64,000 bases of DNA, taken from Paenibacillus sp. FSL H8-0548. GTDB taxonomy: Bacteria > Bacillota > Bacilli > Paenibacillales > Paenibacillaceae. This document shows, piece by piece, positions 18,013 to 26,447 of this stretch; position 1 is the first letter of the stretch; each line of letters opens with the position of its first letter. Under the pieces are notes generated by a model that had not been told where the DNA came from, made no database searches, and worked only from the letters and a program-made list of their open reading frames with translations. Made by a program: the position numbers and the translations under genes. The stretch covers positions 6,463,501 to 6,527,500 of the forward strand of contig NZ_CP152049.1 of assembly GCF_038630985.1 (NCBI RefSeq), read 5' to 3'.

Positions 18013-18885
18013 CTATTCCACTTTATAAAGGTGCGAAATATCTCTTCGATATGCACTTGGTGTACAAGCATATCGTTGCTTGAATGCCCGTTCAAAGTGA
18101 GGCACTGTGTTAAATCCGGATGCATGGCAAATCTCAGTTACCGTTAGGTGGGTAGAACGAAGAAGTGAGCTGGCTAATTGCAGTCTAAGCTTCTGCAGAT
18201 AAATCTGATATGATACTCCAGTTTGCTGATGAAAGCATTCACTAAAATAATTATCGGAAAGACCTGCATGAGCTGCTACTTCATGCAAAGTTAGCTGTTC
18301 TCTGAAGTGATGGTGCATATAAACAAGCGCCCTTTGAATAGATGGATGCATTTGCATGGAGTCGTTGCGTAATATGTCTCCTGCACTTGAGCGTTTGCTG
18401 CACGCGCGGATAAGTTCAATGATCATTCTCTCTAATGCACCTTGAATGACTATTTCTGCTCCGAAGTCCGTCTGAACTGATTCCTCCCAAATTCTATTAC
18501 ACTCCCGATCGATTTGGCTTGAAAGCTCATCAGGAAAAATATGCATATACTGCGTTTCTGAGCGAAAGATCATTTGGAGCACTTCATACCTAATAAACCG
18601 CTCTTCAAAAATAAGATCATATAAACAGATCGTTTCATCGGGATCCGGGATAATTTTATGAAAATCAGCTGGAGTAAGCAGAAACATCATGCCTCGCCGT
18701 AAAGACATCTGCTCGCCATTTAACAAATGCATGCCCGTACCGGAAACGACGAACGCAATTTCGAAAAACTCATGCCAATGTGTATCAATATCACGGGTAA
18801 TCGTATGCTGAAATATTCGAAACGGTGATGAGAGTGTCAAATAATTCTCATTCATCAATCGTTCTGGAGTTAAATTCGCATTCAA
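18013..18885 (-). CDS. AraC family transcriptional regulator
   Basis: About 290 residues. N-terminal cupin sensing part (HWHEFFEIAFVVSGTGMHLL, MMFLLTPADFHKI) and C-terminal double helix-turn-helix (LHEVAAHAGLSDNYFSECFH; EICHASGFNTVPHFERAFK). A TTG start at 18885 with AAGGAG 8 bases upstream is preferred; the open frame continues to 18954 but without a ribosome site and almost reaching the divergent gene. Probably regulates the divergent PhyH-type dioxygenase gene. Effector unknown. Confidence 0.88.
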   Translation of the reverse strand: MNANLTPERLMNENYLTLSSPFRIFQHTITRDIDTHWHEFFEIAFVVSGTGMHLLNGEQMSLRRGMMFLLTPADFHKIIPDPDETICLYDLIFEERFIRYEVLQMIFRSETQYMHIFPDELSSQIDRECNRIWEESVQTDFGAEIVIQGALERMIIELIRACSKRSSAGDILRNDSMQMHPSIQRALVYMHHHFREQLTLHEVAAHAGLSDNYFSECFHQQTGVSYQIYLQKLRLQLASSLLRSTHLTVTEICHASGFNTVPHFERAFKQRYACTPSAYRRDISHLYKVE

Positions 18886-19041
18886 GAGAATTACTCCTTT
18901 CCTGTTTGATAGATACTTTATCATAGCATCCGAAAATATGCATACTTTTCCCAATGCTAAGCGTAGTCCTTATGACTGTTGAATTGCTATGATAAATCCA
19001 TGTTAAACATTACTGACAATGTCAGAAGGGATATGATTTTA

Positions 19042-19773
19042 ATGGCTAAACTTATACAAGAAGAAGTAAAACATTATGAGGAAAATGGTTATCTGCTGCA
19101 CCAGAAACAATTATTTGATCCTGAACAAATGCAGGAATTATCGAGTATTTTCGAAGAACAATGGTTAGCGATAGGCAAGAAACTGAACAGTGAACTCGAT
19201 ACGCCGCATTTTCGCGACGAGAGGCTTCTGAAATTCCTGCTTAACGATAAAGTGCTTGACTTAGTAGAGCCGTTAATCGGTCCAAACATTGGTTTGTGGT
19301 CAAGCCACTTCATAGCTAAGGAACCTTTTGTAGGCAAGCAAACGCCATGGCATGAAGATTCAGCTTATTGGAACGGCAGATTGGACAGATTTGATAAAAT
19401 CGTTACGGTTTGGCTTGCGATTGACCGAAGCAATAAAGAAAACGGATGTATGCGAGTAATCCCGGGGACCCACAAAAACGGTTTTTCGGAGTATGAAACA
19501 GTGAGCGAGGACAGCAATATTTTTAGTAGCCAGATTAAAAATATCGACGAATCCAAATCCGTGTACTTCGAGCTTGAACCAGGTGAATGCTCGCTGCATG
19601 ACTCACGTATTGTTCACGGCGCCGCACCAAATACAAGTCCGTATCGTCGATGCGGTTATACAATGAGATACTTTTCTACGGAAGCGAAAGTTCTTCCCGA
19701 CAAAAATCCAAACTTCAAGATCTGGCTTGCACGCGGTAAAAACATTGCTGGAAGCACATTTGTAAACGAATAA
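19042..19773 (+). CDS. Phytanoyl-CoA dioxygenase (PhyH) family Fe(II)/2-oxoglutarate oxygenase
   Basis: 243 residues from ATG 19042, which follows AGAAGGG at 11 bases; an upstream ATG at 18979 is in frame but unsupported. Iron ligands His104 and Asp106 in TPWHEDSAYW and His192 in IVHGAAPN; the pair of arginines at about 202-203 (SPYRR) supplies the 2-oxoglutarate salt bridge. CMRVIPGTH is the usual PhyH strand. The family hydroxylates small molecules, including ectoine, phosphonates and peptide or sugar intermediates; the substrate here is unknown. The divergent AraC gene suggests inducible expression. Confidence 0.88.
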   Translation: MAKLIQEEVKHYEENGYLLHQKQLFDPEQMQELSSIFEEQWLAIGKKLNSELDTPHFRDERLLKFLLNDKVLDLVEPLIGPNIGLWSSHFIAKEPFVGKQTPWHEDSAYWNGRLDRFDKIVTVWLAIDRSNKENGCMRVIPGTHKNGFSEYETVSEDSNIFSSQIKNIDESKSVYFELEPGECSLHDSRIVHGAAPNTSPYRRCGYTMRYFSTEAKVLPDKNPNFKIWLARGKNIAGSTFVNE

Positions 19774-19776
19774 ACC

Positions 19777-19803
19777 GGGAGCAGACGCCGAGGCATTGCT
19801 CCC
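19777..19803. terminator. Weak hairpin between convergent genes
   Basis: GGGAGCA (19777-19783) pairs with TGCTCCC (19797-19803), 13-base loop. No real T-run on the plus strand; GGTTTATT follows on the minus strand. A possible but weak terminator for the dioxygenase and dehalogenase genes. Confidence 0.4.
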
Positions 19804-19838
19804 AGATTTGAGACGCCTAGACATGAAGGCAGCCGTTA

Positions 19839-20717
19839 TTAGGTCAGATCCTTCAACCAGTCAGCAAGGGCGATGCCAATCTCATCAGGCGAGTCTTCCT
19901 GGGGATAATGGCGTCCACGAACGGTGATCTCGGTTTGCACTGGCCAGGTACGGCAGAAGTCTACAAGAGTAGACGGCATCGTGCCTGGATCACAGTTGAC
20001 GAATAGTTTGGGAATCGAGCTCTGTGCCAACCACGCTCCGTAAGTGGTGACAATGTCAGTCACATCTTTCGGCTCACCATCAAATGGCAGTTGTCGCGGC
20101 CAGGTTAGTGTAGGACGGCGTCCTTCGCCGGGCTGCGAGAATGGCCGACGATATTCTGCCATCTCTTCCTCCGTCAGCTTACGCATAATACCGATTGGAA
20201 GGTTAGTCTCAATGAAAGAGTTTTGTTCTAATACCATCTGCTCACCTTCCTGGGATCGCAATGCCTGGAAGATTTTCCGTCCCGCTTCAGGGATCTCGCT
20301 CCAGCTGCGAGGTTTTATGATTCCCTCCATATAGGCAATTCCTTTCACGGCCTCCTGATGGCGATACGCCCAATCAAATCCTAGGGCCGACCCCCAATCG
20401 TGCACAACAAAGGTAACTCGCTCGCGAACGCCAAGTCGATCCAAAAGGGCATCGAGATAGCGACGATTCTCGACAAAGGTATAGGATCCCGGTCCACTAC
20501 TCGGAAGTTTCTCGGAGTCCCCCATGCCAATGAGATCAGGAACAATGCAGCGACCGAGATTTTGAGTATAAGGAAGAATATTCCGCCAGAGATACGAGGA
20601 AGTAGGGTTGCCGTGCAGGAATACAATCGGATCGCCACTTCCCACCTCCACGTAGGCCATCTCTAGATCAAACACCCGTTGACGCTTCTTTTCGTAGGGA
20701 AAAGACGAACTAATCAT
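19839..20717 (-). CDS. Haloalkane dehalogenase-like alpha/beta hydrolase
   Basis: 292 residues, close to the usual size of DhaA/LinB proteins. Nucleophile Asp107 is in VVHDWGSALGFDWA and is followed by Trp108, a halide-stabilising residue. Oxyanion/halide residue Asn37 lies in HGNPTSSYLW. Glu131 in IAYMEGI and His270 in RGRHYPQEDSP complete the triad of the HLD-II subfamily. These enzymes hydrolyse carbon-halogen bonds to an alcohol and halide. Natural substrate unknown. It follows a TetR gene on the same strand, with a putative TetR operator between 20748 and 20767. An epoxide hydrolase is less likely given the Asp-Trp and Asn signature. Confidence 0.88.
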   Translation of the reverse strand: MISSSFPYEKKRQRVFDLEMAYVEVGSGDPIVFLHGNPTSSYLWRNILPYTQNLGRCIVPDLIGMGDSEKLPSSGPGSYTFVENRRYLDALLDRLGVRERVTFVVHDWGSALGFDWAYRHQEAVKGIAYMEGIIKPRSWSEIPEAGRKIFQALRSQEGEQMVLEQNSFIETNLPIGIMRKLTEEEMAEYRRPFSQPGEGRRPTLTWPRQLPFDGEPKDVTDIVTTYGAWLAQSSIPKLFVNCDPGTMPSTLVDFCRTWPVQTEITVRGRHYPQEDSPDEIGIALADWLKDLT

Positions 20718-20747
20718 TTAGCATCTCACCTTTCACTTTTAAAATGA

Positions 20748-20767
20748 ATGCAAGTACATACTTTCAT
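20748..20767. promoter_or_regulatory. Putative TetR operator ahead of the dehalogenase gene
   Basis: Inverted repeat ATGcAAGTA-CA-TACTTtCAT, eight of nine positions pairing between arms. The same pattern recurs at 21429-21448 before the tetR gene itself. Lies 31 bases before the dehalogenase start. Confidence 0.75.
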
Positions 20768-20774
20768 ATGTTGT

Positions 20775-20798
20775 TAAAGAAAAGCCCCGATTGGAGCT
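20775..20798 (-). terminator. Terminator of the tetR gene
   Basis: On the minus strand AGCTCC-AATC-GGGGCT (20798-20783) forms a six-pair stem with one G-U, followed by TTTTCTTT. It separates tetR from the dehalogenase gene, so the latter needs its own promoter. Confidence 0.6.
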
Positions 20799-20822
20799 GT
20801 TCAAAGAGCAACCTAAATATAA

Positions 20823-21410
20823 TTAGGGACTAAGCGCCTTAGCAAATAAACGTACACTTTCTTCAATAAATTCGTTCAGCGTCTCTTCCGAAACCGCTTC
20901 TTTCGTATTTAGACTACTGATAAAAGCTCCAAAATTCATCCACATAAACGATAATGCTTGGATTTCTGGATTTGAAGTAACAACTTTGCCTTGTGATGAC
21001 ATGGTCGTTAAATACTCCGTGAGCAGGTTTTTCAAATGCTTAGGGTTGTTGGAAGCCTCTTGAAGAACGGAATCAGGAAGAATACTGCTTCCTTTGAGTG
21101 AGATTGAAATTAGTTTTCTGTTCCTATTCATGATGTTATGGTACGTACGGCTGAGTGTAAGAAGATCCTCATGCAAATTCCCTTTCAGACCCTCGTTAAA
21201 AAGCTTTGTCATCTCATTCCCGTAGTGAAACCGCTTGAAAGCGGCCTCTAGCAGCTTTTCTTTCGTTCCAAAATGCCGAAATATAGTGACTTCGTTCACT
21301 CCGGCGGCTAATGCGATTTCTTTGGTAGTTGTACTGTCATATCCTTTTTCGGCCATGAGGCTGATGGCTGCCAGCAATATTTTTTCGCCTGTAGGTGGAT
21401 TAGCGCTCAT
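20823..21410 (-). CDS. TetR family transcriptional regulator
   Basis: 195 residues. N-terminal helix-turn-helix at about 25-50 (TTKEIALAAGVNEVTIFRHFGTKEKLLEAAF), standard TetR style. The C-terminal half is a variable ligand-binding domain. Preceded by AAGGGAGAAG at the right distance. Matching operators before this gene and before the dehalogenase gene indicate autorepression and control of the dehalogenase. Confidence 0.92.
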   Translation of the reverse strand: MSANPPTGEKILLAAISLMAEKGYDSTTTKEIALAAGVNEVTIFRHFGTKEKLLEAAFKRFHYGNEMTKLFNEGLKGNLHEDLLTLSRTYHNIMNRNRKLISISLKGSSILPDSVLQEASNNPKHLKNLLTEYLTTMSSQGKVVTSNPEIQALSFMWMNFGAFISSLNTKEAVSEETLNEFIEESVRLFAKALSP

Positions 21411-21428
21411 GAATCTCTTCTCCCTTTA

Positions 21429-21448
21429 ATGCAAGTGCTCACTTTCAT
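21429..21448. promoter_or_regulatory. Putative TetR operator ahead of tetR
   Basis: Inverted repeat ATGcAAGTG-CT-CACTTtCAT, the same architecture and even the same arm mismatch as the copy at 20748-20767. It lies just downstream of the -10 box, over the presumed transcription start, so binding would repress. Confidence 0.78.
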
Positions 21449-21458
21449 TCATGTTCAT

Positions 21459-21487
21459 ATTCTAGATTAAGTGTAACTAACTGTCAA
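21459..21487 (-). promoter_or_regulatory. Promoter of tetR
   Basis: Perfect -35 TTGACA (21482-21487), 17-base spacer and -10 TAGAAT (21459-21464) on the minus strand. The operator follows 10 bases downstream. Confidence 0.82.
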
Positions 21488-21489
21488 CA

Positions 21490-21554
21490 ACAACAGATCC
21501 ACACCTCCAAGTCATGAAGGCGCGGATCTGTTTACCCTTTTAAAAACTTCCAAC
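21490..21554. repeat. 65-bp dispersed hairpin repeat, copy A (acts as terminator)
   Basis: Identical at 61 of 65 positions to 52681-52745. On the minus strand ACAGATCC-GCGCC pairs fully, with two G-U pairs, to GGTGTGGATCTGT around a 13-base loop. It lies between the end of the YesM gene (21576) and the tetR promoter, so it likely blocks read-through. Confidence 0.8.
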
Positions 21555-21575
21555 GACTGCCTTTCAATAGAGCCA

Positions 21576-23465
21576 CTAATCTCCAGTATCGTTAGAATTC
21601 CGAGAGGCAGCAACCTCCGCTCTCATCCGAACCGTGACGGAGGTGCCGACTCCGACCTGTGAAGCGATGCTTAGACCGTACCCTTCGCCAGCATACAGCT
21701 TGATCCGCTCGTTCACGTTAAACAAGCCATAGGAGCTTCCGGTGCCCGTATGATCGTCAGTGACGACGCGCTCCTCCGTCAGGAGGCGGCGAGACAGCTT
21801 TTCGTCCATTCCAATACCATTGTCGGAAATGACGAAGACGAGATCGCCTTGTTCCAACTCGACCGTAATATCGATTCGTCCCTTGCGATCCTTCGCCTTG
21901 CGAATGCCATGCAGCAAGGCGTTCTCGACAATCGGCTGCAGGATCAGCTTGGGCATTCTGTACCTCTCCAGCCCCTCGCCCGCGGCAACATTAAAATCGA
22001 ACGAACCAAGGAAACGGCTCTGCTGGATTTCGAGATACACTTCGGCCAGTTTCAGCTCGTCCATCACGCTTACGATATTTTTGCCCTTATTCAGACTGAG
22101 GCGGAAATATTTCGCGAGACTGTCGATCATCGCGCTTATGTCGGTCGCGCCCTTCCCGATGGCAATCCAGTTGATCGTATCCAGCGTATTGTAGAGAAAA
22201 TGCGGATTGATCTGCGCTTGCAGCGCTGACAGCTGTGCTTCGCGTTCGCGAATCTCGGCAGTGTAATTCTCTTCCACAAGCGTGCGAACTCGCAGGATCA
22301 GATGGTCGACGCTTCGCTCCAGCATATGGAAGTCGCCATTGACCGCAGGCAGATCGTGCAAGCCGTCGATACCGTCCTTGCCCTCCTTGCCTTCTTTGCG
22401 GATGACCGTGATCACATGATTGACGCGGCGATTCATCCCCCGTACGATAATCGCCAGCAGGACAAACGGAAGGATCAGAAACAACGCGATATATTCGATC
22501 AGTGAGCGCCACTCCGACCGTTTCGTTAGCAATTGCGTAGCCTTGGAAAGTTGGGATTTCGTTCCCTGAGCGACTAACTTCCAGCCCGTTGGTGAAAGCG
22601 TCGTGTACAGCACGTCGCTTTGTTCGCCGTTCAGCAGGAGAGACGTCGTTCCTTCAGTCCCTTCGTTCAGCGCATCCAGCATATGCGGTTCTACAGCCGT
22701 GCCGATAAGCGCCGCATCGGGATGATAGACGACCGCTCCCTCCCGATCAACGAGATAGACCGATGTGCCCGGCGCGAACTGCAGCTCGGAGAGAATGCCC
22801 GAGACGATGCCCTGACGGATGTCGATCATAAGCACGCCGGACACTTTAGCATAATCGTCGGGATCGCGCAGCATACGAGCGGCGGACAATATCGACTCAT
22901 CAGGTGCACCGAGATACGACTCCTCGTAGACGCCTGTCCATACGATACTGCCGTTTCCGCCGATGATGGAATGGAACCACGACCTATTCCTCAAGCTGTC
23001 CAGCGTAAAAAAATTAATTCTCTCTTCCGCGTACAGCTTAGATTTGTCCACGAACAACCGAACGCGAAACACGTCGGAATTCGACTGTACCGTCTCGACC
23101 AAATACCGCAAATCCTCGATCACCTTGATCTGAGTGCCGATGGACTGATCATCCGAATTAATTAACAAATATGAATGCAGGTTTGCGTTCATGAACGCGG
23201 CGTCGCTAATATCTTCAATGCGCTCCAGTCGGTAAGAGAGATTGCTCCCAGCCTGCTTGAGCGCCTGCTGCATCGTCCGGACGACCTCACTCTTCAGAAT
23301 ATCCGCGGAGCGCTCATAATAGCCGTACAAGAAGATACCCGTCGGGAGCACAATGAGCAACAGATACGCGATCAACCAAGCGCGAGGGATCGTGAAACGG
23401 CGAATCGCCGCTAGCTGGCGCAGCGGCGAAAAGAAGCTTGTTGCGGCGTTCCAGGCTCTACGCAT
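21576..23465 (-). CDS. YesM-type sensor histidine kinase
   Basis: 629 residues. Membrane helices near 30-50 and 325-345 with an extracellular Cache-like sensing domain between. His422 in QAQINPHFLYNTLD is the phospho-acceptor; NALLHGIRK and ISDNGIGMD belong to the ATPase domain. Its start overlaps the stop of the preceding regulator gene by 8 bases, so the two are translationally coupled. Order here is regulator then kinase, the reverse of the other three pairs in the window. Base composition is clearly GC-rich compared with the genes beyond 30300. Confidence 0.93.
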   Translation of the reverse strand: MRRAWNAATSFFSPLRQLAAIRRFTIPRAWLIAYLLLIVLPTGIFLYGYYERSADILKSEVVRTMQQALKQAGSNLSYRLERIEDISDAAFMNANLHSYLLINSDDQSIGTQIKVIEDLRYLVETVQSNSDVFRVRLFVDKSKLYAEERINFFTLDSLRNRSWFHSIIGGNGSIVWTGVYEESYLGAPDESILSAARMLRDPDDYAKVSGVLMIDIRQGIVSGILSELQFAPGTSVYLVDREGAVVYHPDAALIGTAVEPHMLDALNEGTEGTTSLLLNGEQSDVLYTTLSPTGWKLVAQGTKSQLSKATQLLTKRSEWRSLIEYIALFLILPFVLLAIIVRGMNRRVNHVITVIRKEGKEGKDGIDGLHDLPAVNGDFHMLERSVDHLILRVRTLVEENYTAEIREREAQLSALQAQINPHFLYNTLDTINWIAIGKGATDISAMIDSLAKYFRLSLNKGKNIVSVMDELKLAEVYLEIQQSRFLGSFDFNVAAGEGLERYRMPKLILQPIVENALLHGIRKAKDRKGRIDITVELEQGDLVFVISDNGIGMDEKLSRRLLTEERVVTDDHTGTGSSYGLFNVNERIKLYAGEGYGLSIASQVGVGTSVTVRMRAEVAASRNSNDTGD

Positions 23466-25098
23466 GAGAGTCCCGGTATGCGCTAGGAGTAGCGCCCGTC
23501 ACTTTTTTGAACAGCTTTGTGAAGTAGCTGGGGTCGGTATATCCAATCGCGTAACAAATATCGTAGAACTTGTATTGCGGATCGCGCAGCAGTTCCTTGG
23601 CCTTTTCAACGCGTATTTGGGTCAAATATTCACCGACCGTCTGCCCCGTCTCTTGCTTAAACAAAAGACTGACGTACGTGGAGGACAAATAGACCGCTTT
23701 GCCGGCATCGGCAACCGTGAGTCCACCGTTGGCGTAGTTCTGCTCAATATACGCACGTACTCGCTCAACCACATTCGTTACCTTTCCCGTCCGCTTCTCC
23801 CGGATGCATTCGCCGACAGCCGCCAGATACGACTCCATCAACCCACGCATATCCTTCAGCGTCTCCTTCTCGTACAACGCCTCCGTCAACTCCGCCTCCA
23901 TGGCTTCCAGCTTGGGATCCCCAGCGCCAAGCTCCATGAGCAGCTGTCCGATCACGAGCACCAGCTGCATGCACAGATTGCGACCGTACTTCAGGCCGTC
24001 GGGCCGGCTATAGGACAAGCTGGCGAAAATCAACTCCACGGCTTCGCCGACCTTGGCTTCATCATCCGCCTTAAGCGCCGACATCAGCTTGTCGTTGAGC
24101 TCGTAATCGTATCTCCGCATGGTGCCGTCCTCCGGGTCAGCGCCTTCCAGACTATCCATCGTGATGATGCGGTTTTTGCCTAGATACCATTTGTAGTCGG
24201 CTGCTTCGCGAGCTTGCTTGTATGCCGGTGCAAGACCGGGCAAGCCACCAGCCAAATCGCTAATGCCGATCGTCACGCCGATTTTGAGCCAGCGCTCCAG
24301 ATTGGACCTGAGATCGCCAGCAAGTGCAAACAATGCCTCCGCCGCTTCGGTTGCCGAATCGCCGCCGGGCTCCGCCGCCTGCAGCACGCCCACGAATTCG
24401 CCGGCCCGGTGCTCGAAGACATATCCTCGCATATGGGCGTCGATCAGTTCCTGGTAAATGTTAAGCACCGAATACCATAATAACTGGCGGTCGCGCTCGG
24501 AGCGGCTCGCCATGACTTCGGCAAGATCGTCCACGGAGACGACCATCACCCAGTAGGAGGCATTAACGGACAAGTTCAAACCCAGAAACGACACCCGCTC
24601 GGCCAACTCCGATTTAGGCGCCCCCTCTCCGATCATGGAGAGCAGAAACTTCTCGCGCAGCAGCGGCATGCCTTCCTTCAGCTTAACGAGCAGCTCCTGC
24701 TTATGAATCTGCTCGGAACGCTCCGCATCCAGATCGGCGACGACGCGCTTGATGACCGTGCTCAGCTCCTGCAAATTAACCGGCTTAAATATATAGTCGA
24801 CCGCGCTGACCTTCATCGCCGACTTGAGATACTCGGCGTCGTCATGCCCGCTGACGAATATGATCTTAACGGCCGGATATTCCTCCGAGACACACTGCGA
24901 CATCGTAATGCCATCCATGCTCGGCATCCGGACATCAGTCAGTATAAGATCGGGCTGATCGCGGGCGATCATCTCGAGCGCAACATCCCCGTCATCCGCT
25001 TCGCCCGCTACTACAATTCCGTACGCGGCCCAATCGAAATAAGAACGCAAGCCCGCCCGAACCGTCGGTTCATCGTCTACGATAAGCAATCGGTACAT
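23458..25098 (-). CDS. YesN-type response regulator with AraC output domain
   Basis: 546 residues. Receiver with Asp8/Asp9, phospho-acceptor Asp55 in LTDVRMPSMDG and Lys105 in DYIFKPV. Long linker, then AraC domain (about 440-543): LTVADAGKAVYLSSTYVSLLFK and DICYAIGYTDPSYFTKLFK, ending ATPSAYRD. Follows the FAD oxidoreductase gene by 28 bases. Probably controls the transporter operon in which it lies. Confidence 0.93.
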   Translation of the reverse strand: MYRLLIVDDEPTVRAGLRSYFDWAAYGIVVAGEADDGDVALEMIARDQPDLILTDVRMPSMDGITMSQCVSEEYPAVKIIFVSGHDDAEYLKSAMKVSAVDYIFKPVNLQELSTVIKRVVADLDAERSEQIHKQELLVKLKEGMPLLREKFLLSMIGEGAPKSELAERVSFLGLNLSVNASYWVMVVSVDDLAEVMASRSERDRQLLWYSVLNIYQELIDAHMRGYVFEHRAGEFVGVLQAAEPGGDSATEAAEALFALAGDLRSNLERWLKIGVTIGISDLAGGLPGLAPAYKQAREAADYKWYLGKNRIITMDSLEGADPEDGTMRRYDYELNDKLMSALKADDEAKVGEAVELIFASLSYSRPDGLKYGRNLCMQLVLVIGQLLMELGAGDPKLEAMEAELTEALYEKETLKDMRGLMESYLAAVGECIREKRTGKVTNVVERVRAYIEQNYANGGLTVADAGKAVYLSSTYVSLLFKQETGQTVGEYLTQIRVEKAKELLRDPQYKFYDICYAIGYTDPSYFTKLFKKVTGATPSAYRDSHA

Positions 25099-25126
25099 CG
25101 CCCGCCATCTCCCTCCGTCTATTATA

Positions 25127-26380
25127 TCAGCCTAACAGTCTAGCGTCCTGTTTCGCAAGCTCGGCTTGCACCTTGTCGATCGCTACTTCGCGAACGGATA
25201 CGCCATCCTCCAGCGAGATCGCCGCCGCAATGCCTGCCGCTTGCCCCAGCGCGTAACAAGTCGCTTGGACGCGCATCGAGGACATCGCGACATGCGTCGC
25301 AGAGATCGATCTACCCGCTACGAGCAGATTGTCGATATCGCCCACGGGCACCATCGTACGATACGGAATATCATAGCCGTCGACTCGGCGTTCGTCGGTC
25401 GTCTTGCTGGCGTCCGGGCTATGAATATCGATCTCGTAATTCGTTTGGGCGACCACGTCCGGGAATCGTGTACCGCTCACGACGTCTTGTTCAGTCAGCG
25501 TGTAAAGTCCCTCAATTTGATTGGTCTCCCTAACTCCCGTCTGCGAAGCAATGTGAGCGATCGCGTATGTCTCGAAGCCCGTTCTCTGCAAATAATGCGC
25601 AATCGAGAACACCTGCTTCAAAGCTTCGGTCTCCGCGTAATTGACTTGCTCTATATCAGCTCCGTTCGCTTTGACGCGCGACATATTGATGAGCAACACA
25701 CCGTCGTCGCGCTGCTTCCAATATAGTCTGCGCCCTTGCGGCAGATCGGATACCTCCTCGTAATGATAACAGCCTTCCGGAAGAATTTTCTCTACCAGCT
25801 TGCCCGTGTCCTGCATCGTAAACATCAGCGTCATCGGCTGCGTGAGTCCGTCCGTCTCGCGGCCAGTACGATAATGCACGCCAGCATCGATCGCCACTCG
25901 CGCATCGCCCGTACAATCGATGATAACATCGCCTTCTATCGCTCTTAATCCTTCGCGCGTCGAGACGATAACCGCGCCGATTCCATTTCCGCTGCGGATC
26001 GTGCCAACGAATTCGCAGTGGAAGTAAACTGATACGCCTTCCTTTTTCATTTTGTCATTCAAGTATTGGCGAAGCAAGAACGGCGAATATTGCGGCGCGG
26101 TCGATTCGTCGTGGCCGGCGGGCAAATAGTCGGCTAGCATCTCCTTGACGATCTCGCGGTAGATGCCGGTGACGTTGCCGACGGGCATAAACACGCTGAC
26201 GTTGGCCAGCGTCCCCATTCCGCCGAGCTGAGCGGACTTCTCCAGCAAGATCACCTGTTTGCCGCGTCTGGCCGCGCCGATGGCTGCCGCCGTTCCCGCT
26301 GGGCCACCGCCTATGACAACGACATCTGCCTTGGCATGAGTTTTTACTTGGCGTGCGAACGAATAAGCTGCGTTATGCAT
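25127..26380 (-). CDS. FAD-dependent oxidoreductase (FAD_oxidored family)
   Basis: 417 residues. Dinucleotide-binding motif VVVIGGGPAGTAAAIGAARRG near residues 20-40, followed by the acidic strand end VILLEKS; DVIIDCTGDARVA and the C-terminal NLLVAGRSISATHVAMSSMR complete the FAD site. These proteins occur in plant-polysaccharide and sugar operons but few have known substrates. No signal peptide. Co-directional between the binding protein and the two-component genes, so it probably acts on the imported compound. A terminator-like hairpin at 26407-26439 may lower its expression relative to the binding protein. Confidence 0.88.
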   Translation of the reverse strand: MHNAAYSFARQVKTHAKADVVVIGGGPAGTAAAIGAARRGKQVILLEKSAQLGGMGTLANVSVFMPVGNVTGIYREIVKEMLADYLPAGHDESTAPQYSPFLLRQYLNDKMKKEGVSVYFHCEFVGTIRSGNGIGAVIVSTREGLRAIEGDVIIDCTGDARVAIDAGVHYRTGRETDGLTQPMTLMFTMQDTGKLVEKILPEGCYHYEEVSDLPQGRRLYWKQRDDGVLLINMSRVKANGADIEQVNYAETEALKQVFSIAHYLQRTGFETYAIAHIASQTGVRETNQIEGLYTLTEQDVVSGTRFPDVVAQTNYEIDIHSPDASKTTDERRVDGYDIPYRTMVPVGDIDNLLVAGRSISATHVAMSSMRVQATCYALGQAAGIAAAISLEDGVSVREVAIDKVQAELAKQDARLLG

Positions 26381-26406
26381 AATAATCTCTCCCTTAGATG
26401 AAAGAA

Positions 26407-26439
26407 AGCGACAAGCGCCATAATGGACCCCCGCCGCTT
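26407..26439 (-). terminator. Intercistronic hairpin after the binding-protein gene
   Basis: On the minus strand GATAAGCG pairs with CGCTTGTC (one U-G pair) and is followed by GCTTTCTTTC. No long T-run, so it more likely attenuates or protects the upstream mRNA than stops all transcription. Confidence 0.4.
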
Positions 26440-26447
26440 ATCTTTTT

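Noticed and set aside
21490..21554. End of an insertion sequence
   Set aside because: No transposase, no target duplication and no inverted-repeat partner at a suitable distance; treated as a hairpin repeat.
23353..24183. 276-codon plus-strand open frame
   Set aside because: Spans the junction of the YesN and YesM genes on the opposite strand, which are well supported; long only because of the high GC content.
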